Part shown: piece by piece, positions 44,601-56,600 of the stretch
Layout of the letters: each line of letters starts with the position of its first letter
How positions within the stretch are numbered: position 1 is the first letter of the stretch
NCBI GenBank assembly: GCA_905178155.1
Contig: CAJINV010000010.1
Span: forward strand, 2,472,466-2,536,465
DNA length: 64,000 bases
Direction of reading: 5' to 3'
From: Amoebophrya sp. A120
Lineage: Eukaryota; Sar; Dinophyceae; Syndiniales; Amoebophryaceae
Notes under the pieces: generated by a model
What the model was told of the DNA's origin: nothing
What the model saw: only the letters and a program-made list of their open reading frames with translations
The model's database searches: none
Translations under genes and position numbers: made by a program

Positions 44601-47600
44601 GCTCTGCAAAAGTATCGTACTCGTAGTAATTGCTATTACGCATGACAAATCTCTTTCCCAAGGTAAAACAGCATTTTACAAATTTCAATTGTAAAAATGC
44701 TAAGTGAATTTGTAATGCAAGTCATACTAGTAGGATGCTTTTGCATTTCATAGGATTTGCAGGTGAGCAAGATAATTGAAGCCAGTTTGATGCTGGCATC
44801 AAAAGCGCAGCTGCACGGTACGAGTCGTGCGTCCTCTGCCACCAGTGGTAAAAAAGAAATAATGCCCGCCGAGCGGTTGTATGTGGTGCCGCGACAGGCC
44901 GGGTTGGAGCATCTTCTTCCGGAGGTGGCTACCACCTCCGCCCTGCTTGGAAAGCCGGCGCCTGAGACCCCCCCTCCGAAAACCGCCCGGGACCTCGTGG
45001 GTTCGCAGGTTGCGCTATCGCAAGAAAAAATGCCCCCTTCCCATACTGAAAAGACATACTTCTGAAAGTTTGTGATGCTGATTTGCGGACACAAATCGTC
45101 TCTGTATTGCAAGAAGGCAAAGCCAGAGACTCCGCCGGGTTGTGCGGGCAATTTGTAATGCTGTATGGCTTGCAGAGGATAAATTTAAATCTCCCTTGCT
45201 AGGCGCCAACACCAAAAAGGCCCAGCTCAGGCTTTGTATCTGCGTGCAGTTCTCCACTGCAAGACAAAGCGGATTTGTGTACACAAATCCGGCATCACAG
45301 ATCTACAATCTGACATGGGGAGGGGGGATTTTTCATTTTGATATGCGCAGAAGTGGCAGCGCTTCCTGCAGGAGGAGTGGGTAAAGCAGTGGGTTTATCG
45401 AAAGGAAAAATCCCCCGACCCCATATGAAAACGAAACTTCTCATGCTGGATTTGGATACACAAATCGTGTTGCGGTAGAGGAATGCACGCAGATCCTAAG
45501 CCTAGGCAAGGGCCTGTCGGTGTAGGCGCCTAGCATGGTAGACGGCTACCCTGTAGGCCTTACAGCGTTACAGACTGCCTGCATTGCGTGGCGGAAAGCC
45601 TGCGCGTGCCTTTTTCCAAGACAGACCCGACACAAATCTGCCTCACAAATTTTCAGAAGGATGCGCTTTCAATATGGGGAGGGGGGATGTTTCCTTGCAA
45701 TAGGGTTCCAACCAGATCTATCCCACGCAGAAACTGTTTCACTGTGATGACCTTGCAAGATGATCTGCATCACAAGTTTGTTACACATGACACAGAAAAT
45801 TTGCCATGCGCGCTTCCAAAGGGAAAACACCGCTAAAGAGTCGAGGTCTTGCAGGTGTGGCAAGACAAATAGTTCTGTCTTCCATTCTATGCATCACAAG
45901 TTCACAGTGAAGCAGTCTTTTCTTGCGATAAGATCCGAATGGGAGGAGGGGGACGACGAGGTCGAGAGGGAGTATGGAACTGTCAGGATCGAAATTGACA
46001 AAATCAGAAAATTTGCGATGCACGAAATGCATGACGCGAAATACGTGTGTTGCAGAGCAGGCAAGTGAGGCCGATTGTAAGCCTGTTTGGGGTCATAGCT
46101 CGAGCTGCTAAGGCAGCATGAGAGAATCAGTTTTCTTTGCCTAAACGGCATTACAAACTGGATTTAGGCACCGCCAGAATTTGTGATGCGCCACGTAGAA
46201 ACTGGGTTCGAACTGGAATCCATTTTATGCATGACAAATCATTTCGATTTTGTCAATTTCGCTTCTGACACTTCCATAGGGAGGAGCAACTCGTGCAGAC
46301 GTGGTCGGGAGAGAATTTCTGCGACACCGGGGATGGGAGACCCAGCTGGACGGTCGAGGGCATTTACACGACGTACGACAGCAGTCGTGTAGGGGGCGCG
46401 GAGGACAAGTACGCGCCCCTCCCGCCACTGCAGGCGCTGCTGTGTCACGCCTTGTATCCGCCCCGCGTAAGCGGGCGGAGGCAACGGCCGGACAAGAATT
46501 TTGCCGAGGTACAGGGCATATTCTGTGCAAAAGTATCGCACTCGTAGTAATCGCAGTCATGCATAATTACAAATATCCTTCTTAACCTAAATCCGCATTA
46601 CAAATTCCATTTTTCATACTGAGGGAATTTGTCATGCGATTTCTACTAGTACGATGCTTTTGCATTTGATAGGGCACCTCTGGCACGTCCCCTTTCCCGG
46701 GTCAGACCCACGGCACGGCCTTCCCGAACCTGTTGTTTCTAGATGGGGCCGACATGCTCTATGACGGGAACGACCAGGATATCACCAAAGCCTCCAATTC
46801 GCACAGAAAAGTTAGGGACGCGGCGTCCCCTATCAAACGCAAGAATGTCTGGGTCTGGAAGAATGCAAGATTTGTCATGCATATTTCTCATGACCCATGA
46901 TTGTCTGTGATGTATGCCCTAGCATCACAGGTTTTTAGAACCCTTCCTAATGCACCTTTCGCATGAGAAACGCCCTGTTCGTGTAGCACAAATTGTACCC
47001 CTCTTGCTGGTCATGCATTACAAATTTTTTTAGAGTCCAAAAACAGCATGACAAGTTGCAATCTTCCAGACCCAGACATATTTGCATTTGATAGCCCCGA
47101 ATATGAAGCCGCACCTCTTCGAATTTGTGGCGCGCAACCTTGTATCAAACGCAAAAATGTCTGGGTCTGGAAACTTGTGATGCTAAAAGTGAATGGTAGA
47201 CGGACTGCAATACGCAGCTATGCATGACAAATTTTCTGGCTCCCATGTCTTACGTATTCCGCATGGCAAACTGCGTTTTTGCATGACAGGTACGAGGGCC
47301 TTTGCGTGCCTATGCAACACAGATTCTCAAGTCATGCCAGACAAGCATGACAAACTTGCATTCTTCCAGACCCAGACATTTTTACAGTTGATACCTCGAG
47401 CGGGCCAAAGACCAAAGCCGTCGCTTCAAATTCTGGCGGCAGCATATTACACTGAAAAATTACACCCCGCCCCCCCCCGAACTTGGGAGCATTTGTATTG
47501 CAAACCTTTCCGAATGAAACGCCCGCCCTCTTGCATCTATCAGCATCACAGATCTCCGATCGTGAATAGCAAAAATTTGTATTGCAAAAGATCCCAGCAA

Positions 47601-50600
47601 GAGCGGCGCTTGTCATGCAAGCGATGCGACACACACCTAGATCTTGCAGCAGAAAGGTTCACACTCCTTTCACGCATAGATAAAAAGTTCTTCATTTGAA
47701 AACCTTATGCATCACAAATTTTTGCAACTTTGGGGGTGGGGGCATTTTTCCCCGCGATAGAGCACGACCCCACGGACCTCCACACCGAGCGGCCGCTGCT
47801 CCAGGACGCGGAGGGGGAACAAACTGTGGGCGAGCAGATGTGTACTGTGAGGAAAAATCCCCCCTCCCCATATTGAACAGGTATGTTCCTAAAAATCTGT
47901 GATGCTGATTTGTGACCACAAAATCCTGTCTCTCTTGCAAGACGGCAAATCCAAAGAATCCGCCGCCTTATGAAGGCGGTTTGTGATGCTGTTTCACCAA
48001 CATGGCAGGCCTCTGCTTTGCTAAGCGCGTACAACAAAACACCCCTACGCAGGCTAGAGCTTTGCCTGTGGTGCCTCACAGCAAGACAGGGCTGGTGTGT
48101 GTACACAAATCCAGCAACAGAAGTTTCCGTTTCAATATGGGGAGGGGGGATTTTTCACTTTGATAATGTGGGCCATCCGAGCCCGGGCGGGGGAGTACAT
48201 GCACCGGGTTCGTTTCGCGCCAGTTGCGCCGGTCGCATATCGTATTTAAAGACGTCCCCACGACCCCATAGTTGTAGTGCAAATCTGCATGCTGAAAATG
48301 ATGTTTCTCATGCGGAGCCCCATGAGAAGCATTGTCTAGTCGTGTTTTGGAATTTGTCATGCCAGAATCAGCACGATATACTAGCTCTGTGATGCTGCTG
48401 AACTAGTACCTCAAACAGCACTACACTACGAGTCCAAATTTGTCATGCAAAACAGACAAAACTTGTGGACTTGTCTAGCCGATTCTCCATCTTGACTATG
48501 GTCGTGTGGGGACAGTTTTACTCAGGATATCGCAACGGAGGAAGTCACTTGGAAGCTGGTCCGGTATAGGAACAGCTCAACAGCGGTAGTAAATGATCCA
48601 GAGTTTTTATCCTCTACCCCGCCGCTGCCACCGCAGCAAAATTACACCAGTCGCGGTCGTCCAAGTGGTGCAGCTGGCCACGACTCGAGTACTTCTGTTG
48701 TAAGTTCCCTGGTAGTGACCTACACGCGGGGGCACCGACTGCATGTCGTGAAAGGGGACGCACGGAAAAAACAGTACGGCCGCGCAAATGCGACCTTGTA
48801 TATCTCGCTGGCGCTCGAGTTTCTGCTCCTTCCTGAGGACACGGCTATCAAATGTAAAAATGTCTGGGTCTGGAAACTTGTGATGCATGTCAGTGAACAG
48901 AAAGCGCCTTGTAATGCACCGCCAAGCATGACAGATTTTCTCGTGGCTCTCTGTTGCGTATTCCGCATGAGAAGCATCGTTTTTGCATGACAGACAAGAG
49001 GAGGTCTTCCGATGGCCCTACGCAATACAGAATTCACAGTCATGCCAAACTAGCATGAGAAATCTCGAAATCTTCCAGACCCAGAATTTTTGCAATCCAT
49101 AACGACTAGGAGGGAGCGATCATCGGCCCTTTCGACCACTAGTACACCTACGGATAATTTGGACGCCAGCCTTAGCAGCACAACTGGAGGCCCTAGCAGC
49201 GGAGAAGTTGTAAGAGCCCCCTTGCCGTTAGAGATATGAGAGTGCTGCACAACTCCCCCTCGTCCTCCTCATTTGTCATGCAAAATACCAATGGATCCAA
49301 GGTTTGTTCTCCAGCACTGTTTGCATCACAAGCTCTGGCAAGGAATGCCCAAATAGAAGTACACTTTTGCGCGGCAAGTAATTTGTCATGCAAAACCTGC
49401 GTTCCTGCTCACGCTTGTATTGCTGCGTATGCCATATTACAAAAGAGGGGGACGAGGGGGAGTAGTTGTGCACTCTCATAAGAGAATAGCCGACTGTGGC
49501 TGGATCGGGTGTGGCTGGAGCGGCGTTTCGCGGACGTTGAGCGGGACAGGACGACAGAAGCATTATTTTGAGTAAAAACGTCCATACCCCAGAGGTGTCA
49601 TGCAAATCTGCGTGCCAAAAAAGTTTCTCATGCGGAGACCGCCCATGAGATGCATTCTCTAGTCGTGTTTTGGAATTTGTGATGCGATAATCGGCGTGAT
49701 GTGTTAGATCTGTGATGCTGCTGAGCTACCTAGTATGTAGTGAGGTCACCGAACGGTTCTAACCAGGGAGTTTTTTTGACAGCTCCCGTGAAAAACGACC
49801 GGCAGTTTTCAAGCGACCGGAAGTGTTTTTGCACATAAAAAACTTGCAATTATCAAGCGGCCGGGGCGTTTGCGGCAAAAAAGCCCGAGCGGATTCTATC
49901 GATTCGCACTGGATAAAACGACGCAGAGGAGCCGGCAAAAGGGGCGCCCTTCTGAGGCGCCCGCCGCCTTGGTTTCTGGCGATTTGGGGCGCCCAAAAAG
50001 GGGCGCGCAAAAAACGCGCCCAAAATCAGAACAGCGAAACAGCATGGCACGGCCGCGATTTCGGAGCATTTTGGGCGGCCGCGAAAGCGGCCGCCTTTTC
50101 GCCGGTTTTAGAGCCTGGGAAGCTTTGCAAAAAGCGCCGGCGTGAAAAATAAAAACGCGAAAAAGAAAAAGCGCCCCAGACGCGCAAAGCCAATCCGAAT
50201 GCTATGGGCCCGATTTTTCTTCGCTTTTTGGGCGCCCCCCGTGGCACCCGGATCGGCCCCATAGCATGGGGGCTGGCCTTCGGAAAGGAATTTCGGGAAT
50301 TTGCCAAAATTTGCGATGTTTATCAAGCGGCCGCCATACCGTGCGGCCTAACGTTACTCACGGCGGTATGGCGAGCCCAGAAAAAGCAAAGCCGCGGCCA
50401 AGGCGATGGCCGGCAAGAAAACGCCCACGACCTCACTACCTCCGCCCCGGCGGCTATATTTGGTAAAAAGGACTTCTACACTACGGGGACAGAGGACTTG
50501 TCATGCGAAACAACCACAGCTGGTTGATTTGTCGGCAGATTTCATCCCATCTTGACTCCGGTCGTGTGGGGACGTTTTTACTCAGGATAAGAAGAAGACA

Positions 50601-53600
50601 AAATTTTGACGCGCGTTTATCGAGAACAAAAATCCCCCCTCCCCATATCAAAACGGAAATCTGTGATGCAGATTTGTGGCCACAAATCAGCTTTGTGATG
50701 CTAGAAGGCAAAAGATGCGGACTGTAGTGCTACCTAGCATGGGAAAGTATTGCATCTCCAGCATGACACGAGGCAACTGGAAGTGGGAAACAGCATGACA
50801 AATTGCCTGCAATTCAGGCCACAACTGCGTCGCTTGGCCTTCTAGCAATACAAGTCGATTTGTGTACTCAAATACAGCATCACAAATTTCGTTTCCGATA
50901 TGGGGAGGGGGGATTTTTCTTCTTGATAGCGTTGTCCCGCCACCGTGGCGGGTGCTGTTCTTGCAGCCGCGAGCCCTTTCCGCACGGGACGACCATATCA
51001 ACTGCAAAAATGTCTGGGTCTGGAAGATTGGCAGATATGTCATGCTTGTCTGGCATGACCAAAAAGTTTGTGATGCGTGTCCAAGAAGAGACCCTTTTGC
51101 CTGTCATGCAAAAACGCAGCTTTTCATGCGAAAAACGGAACACAAAGAAGCGCAGATATTTCTCATGCTTGCCTGTGCATTTCAGAGCAACCACTATTTC
51201 CAACGCAACATTACAAGTTTCCAGACCCAGACACTTTTGCAGTTGATAGACCAGTTTCGGCAGCAAAATCTGGACCCCGATCGCAGCGCGGTGCTGGCCA
51301 AAAACTGGCCTCGCCGCTTTTGCCTGGGAGGCCGCCGGCCAGAGTGCCAGATTCGCAAGTATGCAGGGCGAGCCTATGACGTGGCGAGGAATCAGTTTCT
51401 GCTAGCGGGGGAGGGACGCGTGGTGGATATGACAACCGGGCAAACTCGTTGTATGCATTGCAAATATAATGTCTGGGTCTGGAAACTTGTGATGCAAATC
51501 TACGAATTGTGGGCGCGCCGCAATATGCAGCCCAGCTTGACAAGTTTTTGCGCTGCTGTGTGTTTCGTTTTTCGCATGAAAAACTGCGTTTTTGCATGAC
51601 AGGCAGGAGGCCCTTTTCCTGCTCACGCATCACAGATCTAAGACTCATGCCAGACAAGCATGACAAGCTTGCATTCTTCCAGACCCAGACATTTTTGCAG
51701 TTGATGCGTTACCGTCCAGAGCAATATGACGCTCGCCGAGATTATGGCCAGCGTGCCGCTCCTTCCACCGGCTACCGTCCAGAGCAATATGACGTTCGCC
51801 GGGATGGCCAGCGTGCCGCTCCTTCCACCGGCCACCTTCCATCCCCCGGAAGAACGGGGGCCACGGTGACAAGATTTAATTTTCTCCGAGATAACGAACG
51901 TGACACAGGTACTAGTACGAGCTCGGAGAGGTCGTGGACAACAACATCAACGACCACCGTAGTTTATGCACTGCAAAAGTATCTTCGTGCTCGTACTAAT
52001 TGCAAACATGCATGACAAATCGCCTTCCCGACCTGTAACAGCATTTTACAAATTTTATCTGTCATGCTAAAGGAAATTTGTAAATGCAATTACTATACTA
52101 GTGCGATGTTTTTGCACTTCATATGCTTCCGCCAGGAGGAGAAGACCCCGACGTTATCAAAGAGGAGAAGACCCCTGATTCCGATCAAGAGGAGAGGAGC
52201 TCCTCGCTATCAAAGTGAAAAAAGCCCCTCCCCATATTGAAACGGAGATTTCCACTGTTGCTGGATTTATTGTGTACACAAATGATCCGGGCTGTATTTT
52301 TGCAGCAAGCGCTTGCGGGCATTTCCTGAGCCTGATTAGGTATGCAAAGAGGGCTAGCACGCAGGCATGACAGACAGGTTTGCAGTAGGCAAAATTAGCG
52401 CATGTTGACAGCTTGGCGGTGGAATGCGCCACACGGGTCGTTCCATTTGCCTCATAAATACAAGACAAAGCTGATTTGCGGCCACAAAGCTGATTTGCGG
52501 CCACAAATCCGCCTCGAAAATCTCCATTGTGAGCATGGGGATGGGGGATTTTTTCTCACGATTTTGTCCTGTTGCGCCCTTTTGTCACGATGCCGGCATT
52601 CGACTCGGAGCGGTATTATGAAATGCAAAAATGTTTGCGAATCTGGAACAAAGCAAGTTGTCATGCTAAATCTGAATCATGTAAAAATCTGTGTTGCATG
52701 ATTACAACCAAAAGCTGATGTCCACTTTTGACCTAATCGAAAGGCAGTTTATTCTCATGCAGGATTATAGGCATGATATTTTTGATAGAACTCTCACAGA
52801 ATCTGTCATGCTCTACTGTCCTACATACCAGACCTCATGGGTGGTCATGTAAAATCTGCATGACAAGTCTGGCACTTCTCTTCCAGACCCAGACATTTTT
52901 GCATTTGATAGGTATGGGCCGTCCTCCTCGTCCTCCTCGTTTCCGCTCTGGCAATCGGGGGCGTGCTGGTTTGCCTCTACTGTAGGGCGTGCTGCTTTGC
53001 CACCACTGGTGAAAGAGCAGCGGGGCAGGAGCTGCGACCGGGGCTACAAGGAAGAAGTCCTGTTGGAAGTAGTTCCCCCGCTACTCGAGAAGACCTTCAC
53101 GGCGCAGGTGGAGCAGCTGCGCCCCCGGCTGCGGGCAGGATAGTCAATTCATCGGAGACCACTGCAGCGGCACCAGTAGGAGCAAAAAAGAAGGGCGCGG
53201 CCGTGGGAAAGGAAATTCTAGGACGTCGGGGGGTTGATGATGATGACCAGCGGCAGAAAAATATCCTGAGTAAAAACGTCCCCACCCCATAGTCAAGGTG
53301 GGGATTTCGCAACACAAACCTGGAAGTTTTGGGACTCACGCATCACAAATAGCAGTCCCTAGTGTAGTGCAGGTTAGCAAGGACACACGCATCACAAATC
53401 CATCTGCTTATCCTGCTTACAGCATTACAAATGCCAAAACACGACTAGAAACGCCTCTCATGGAGATACGCATTACAAATGTTCCTGCCATTGCAAATCT
53501 GCATCACAACTCTGGTGTGGGGACGTTTTTCCTCAGGATACAGAAAAAGGAGTACCGCCGGAAGGTGGCGGAGAGGATTTTCCGCACGCCGTATTACCGT

Positions 53601-56600
53601 GAAAAATGCCCCCACCCCCAAAGTTGCAATAATTTGTGATGCGAAGTTTCCAAATGAAAACTTTTTGTCATGCTCATGCATGAGAGGAATATGAATCTAA
53701 TCTTTGTGATGCAGAGCCTAGGCGTATATAGCATTGCTTGCATGATGAAAAGCCCCGCTCTTGCTCGGGTCTGTTGCAATACAAATTTTCGCTATTCACG
53801 ATTGGAAATCTGTGATGCTGCTAGATGCAAGAGGGCGAGTGTTTCTCTTGGAAAGGTTTGCAATACAAATGTTCTCAAGTTGGGGTTGGGGGCGTTTTTC
53901 ATTGTGATACGCCGGGCGAGCGCCAGCAGCGACAAGAGGAAAAGCGGGCGCAAACCATGCAGGCCGCCCTGCACCGAATAGCGCGTGAAAATTATCAGAA
54001 GGAAAAATCCCTCCTCTCCATGTCGAGACGAAGTTTCTGATGCTGGATCTCCGTACACAAATGCGCACTGTCTTTCAAGACGGCATCGCAGCCAGATCCT
54101 CAGCCTAGGCAGGGGCGTGTGGGTCTAGTTGCTTAGCATTGCAAACGGCTGTCCTCTAGGCCCAGCAGCATGCCAAATCGCTTCCATAATGGCGCGGAGG
54201 CCTCTGCGCTTGTCTTCTCGCAAGACAGACGTGATCTGTGGTCTCAAATCAGCAAGACAAATTTTTGGAAGCGTGCTTGTTCGATATGGGGAAGAGGGAT
54301 TGTTCCACTCAATAAAAGTCCGAACCTGATCCACCGCTTCAACAAGGAGCAGCGCCGAGTATGGAATGCAAATATGTCTGGGTCTGGAAGGTTGCAACTT
54401 GTGATGCTGTCTTTGGAAGGTAGAAAAAAATCTGTATTGCATGACCAGCAAGAGGAGTGCAGTTTGTGCTACGCGGAGTGGGCGTTTCTCATGCGGAATA
54501 CGCATCAGAAGACCCGTTAAAAAATCTGTGATGCTAGGTCATGCATTGCAGGCATCACGGGTTATGCAAAATATGCGTGACAATGACAAAACTGGCAATC
54601 TTCCAGACCCAGATACTTTTGCACTTGATACCGGGTGCACAAAAGCAACTATCCGGGGGGCGGCATGCATGTGCAAGCAGATGTGGAACGGGGGGCGGCG
54701 GCGGCCCAGACATCACCAGACACGACAGCGAAAAGGGTAGTAGGTGCGGCGCGACCGATATCCTGAGCAAAAATGTCCCCACACCAGAGTCAAGATGGTA
54801 AATCTGCTAGACAAATCAACCAGCTTTGGTTGTTTCGCATGACAATTTTTCCCTCGTAGTAGGGTGCTGTTTGAGGTAGTTCAGCAGCGTCACAGATCTA
54901 GTGCATCATGCTGATTGGAGCATAACAAACTCCAAGACACGACTAGAGAATGCTTCTTATGGGGCTCCGCATGCGAAACATTTCCAGCATGCGACTTTGC
55001 ATTACAGCTATGGGGACGTTTTTGAATACGATAACCGAGGAGCCCCGTACTGGACCGCGACCAGTGGCTATCCAAGAAAAAAACGTTGGTACTGTAAATT
55101 TGTAATGCGCAGCGTGCAAATTGATTGCGCCTGTCATGCTGAGCCTGCATAGTAGGGCCCATTCAAGGGCGTCTCGCGTAGTATCTGCGCATGACAGGTT
55201 TTGCTCTCATGCCACACAGATTTGTAATGCTGTTCCTCCAAAAAAGTTACACCTACAGTCTTTTCTTCTTGGATAGTGGCTACTGATGCAAGAAACTGAG
55301 GTATGCAGAGAAAAAAGCGTTACAGTTACACACATAGTCTATGCAGACCAAGCAACAGAGACACGGTCTGTCATGCGCAAAATGCTTTCGAGTCTCATTT
55401 CATACGTGGTTTCCCTTGTGCTCTCCTTCTCTGCATGGCAAGTTTTCTCTCTCCTGCAGAAAAAGTTTGTGTTGCTGAATCGACAACAAATGTGTACTTA
55501 ACTGTAACACTTTTTTCGTGCGATATGAGGCCGCGCCGCCCCGGTGGGGGACCCCGCTGAGAAATTATCGACCACACCACGCTGGTGTTCCTGTTGCGCC
55601 ACTATCAAATGCAAAAGTGTCTGGGTCTGGAAACTTGTGATGCTGGGTGGCGTCTCATGATGAGGCCACAAATGCTGGCTCAGCATGACAAGTTTCTGAG
55701 CTTCTAGGTGCTGCCTATTCTGCATGACAAACTGCGTTTCTGCATCACAGAAAAGCGGAGCTCTTGGGTAACGTGCATGCCAGATTTAAGAGTCACGCCA
55801 GACAAGCACGACAAACATGCATTCTTCCAGACCCAGACATTTTTGCACTTGATAGCCACACATGCAGCGCCATCAAATGCCGCTGCAGGGTCAACATCAA
55901 AGTCAGCTCCTGCGTACCCGCGGTGAGAATTTGGTCGTGGTGGATACGATATCAAGTGCGCCGGACGCGTTGGTGGTCGACGCGCTTGGTGGCGGGGGGG
56001 TATTAGATGGCATGTTGGAGAACAAGTACGAGCAGAACCCCAACTATGGAAGCGTCAGAATCGAAATCGTCAAAGTTGAAATAGTTTGTCATGCATAAAA
56101 TGCAACCCACAAAATGAAAATGCCTGTCTTGCAGAGTAGGCAAGGGAGGCAGATCGTAAGCCTGTTCTTGCGGGGTAGAAATAGAGTTGCTGAAGTAGCA
56201 TGACAAAAGGCATCTTCCTTAGTACCCAAACAGCATCACCAACTGGATTTCGGTTCTACCCAAATTTGTCATTCGCCACTTGAAATAAACTAGGCGCCAA
56301 CTCCTGGTATCCGTTTTATGCATGGCAAACTATTTCAACTTTGACGATTTCGATCCTGACACTCCCATACCAACCGGACATTTGTCGAGCTTGAGGACGG
56401 CACAATAACGGGCGCAGCGGACATATCCAGGAAAAAAAGTGTGTAAGTGTAACTTTCTTTGAGAAACAGCATCACAAATTTGCTCTACATGACAGAGAAA
56501 AGCTGTCATGCGTGGCTCTATGAAAAGAGGACTTCATGGCTGTCTGGCATGACAGGTGTAACTCTGTTGCATGTTCTGCAATACAAATTCACACTTACAC

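Noticed and set aside
46200..46225. GGGTTCGAACTGGAATCC as a tRNA T-arm
   Set aside because: It lies in the interior of a family-G introner, and no acceptor or anticodon arm can be formed around it.
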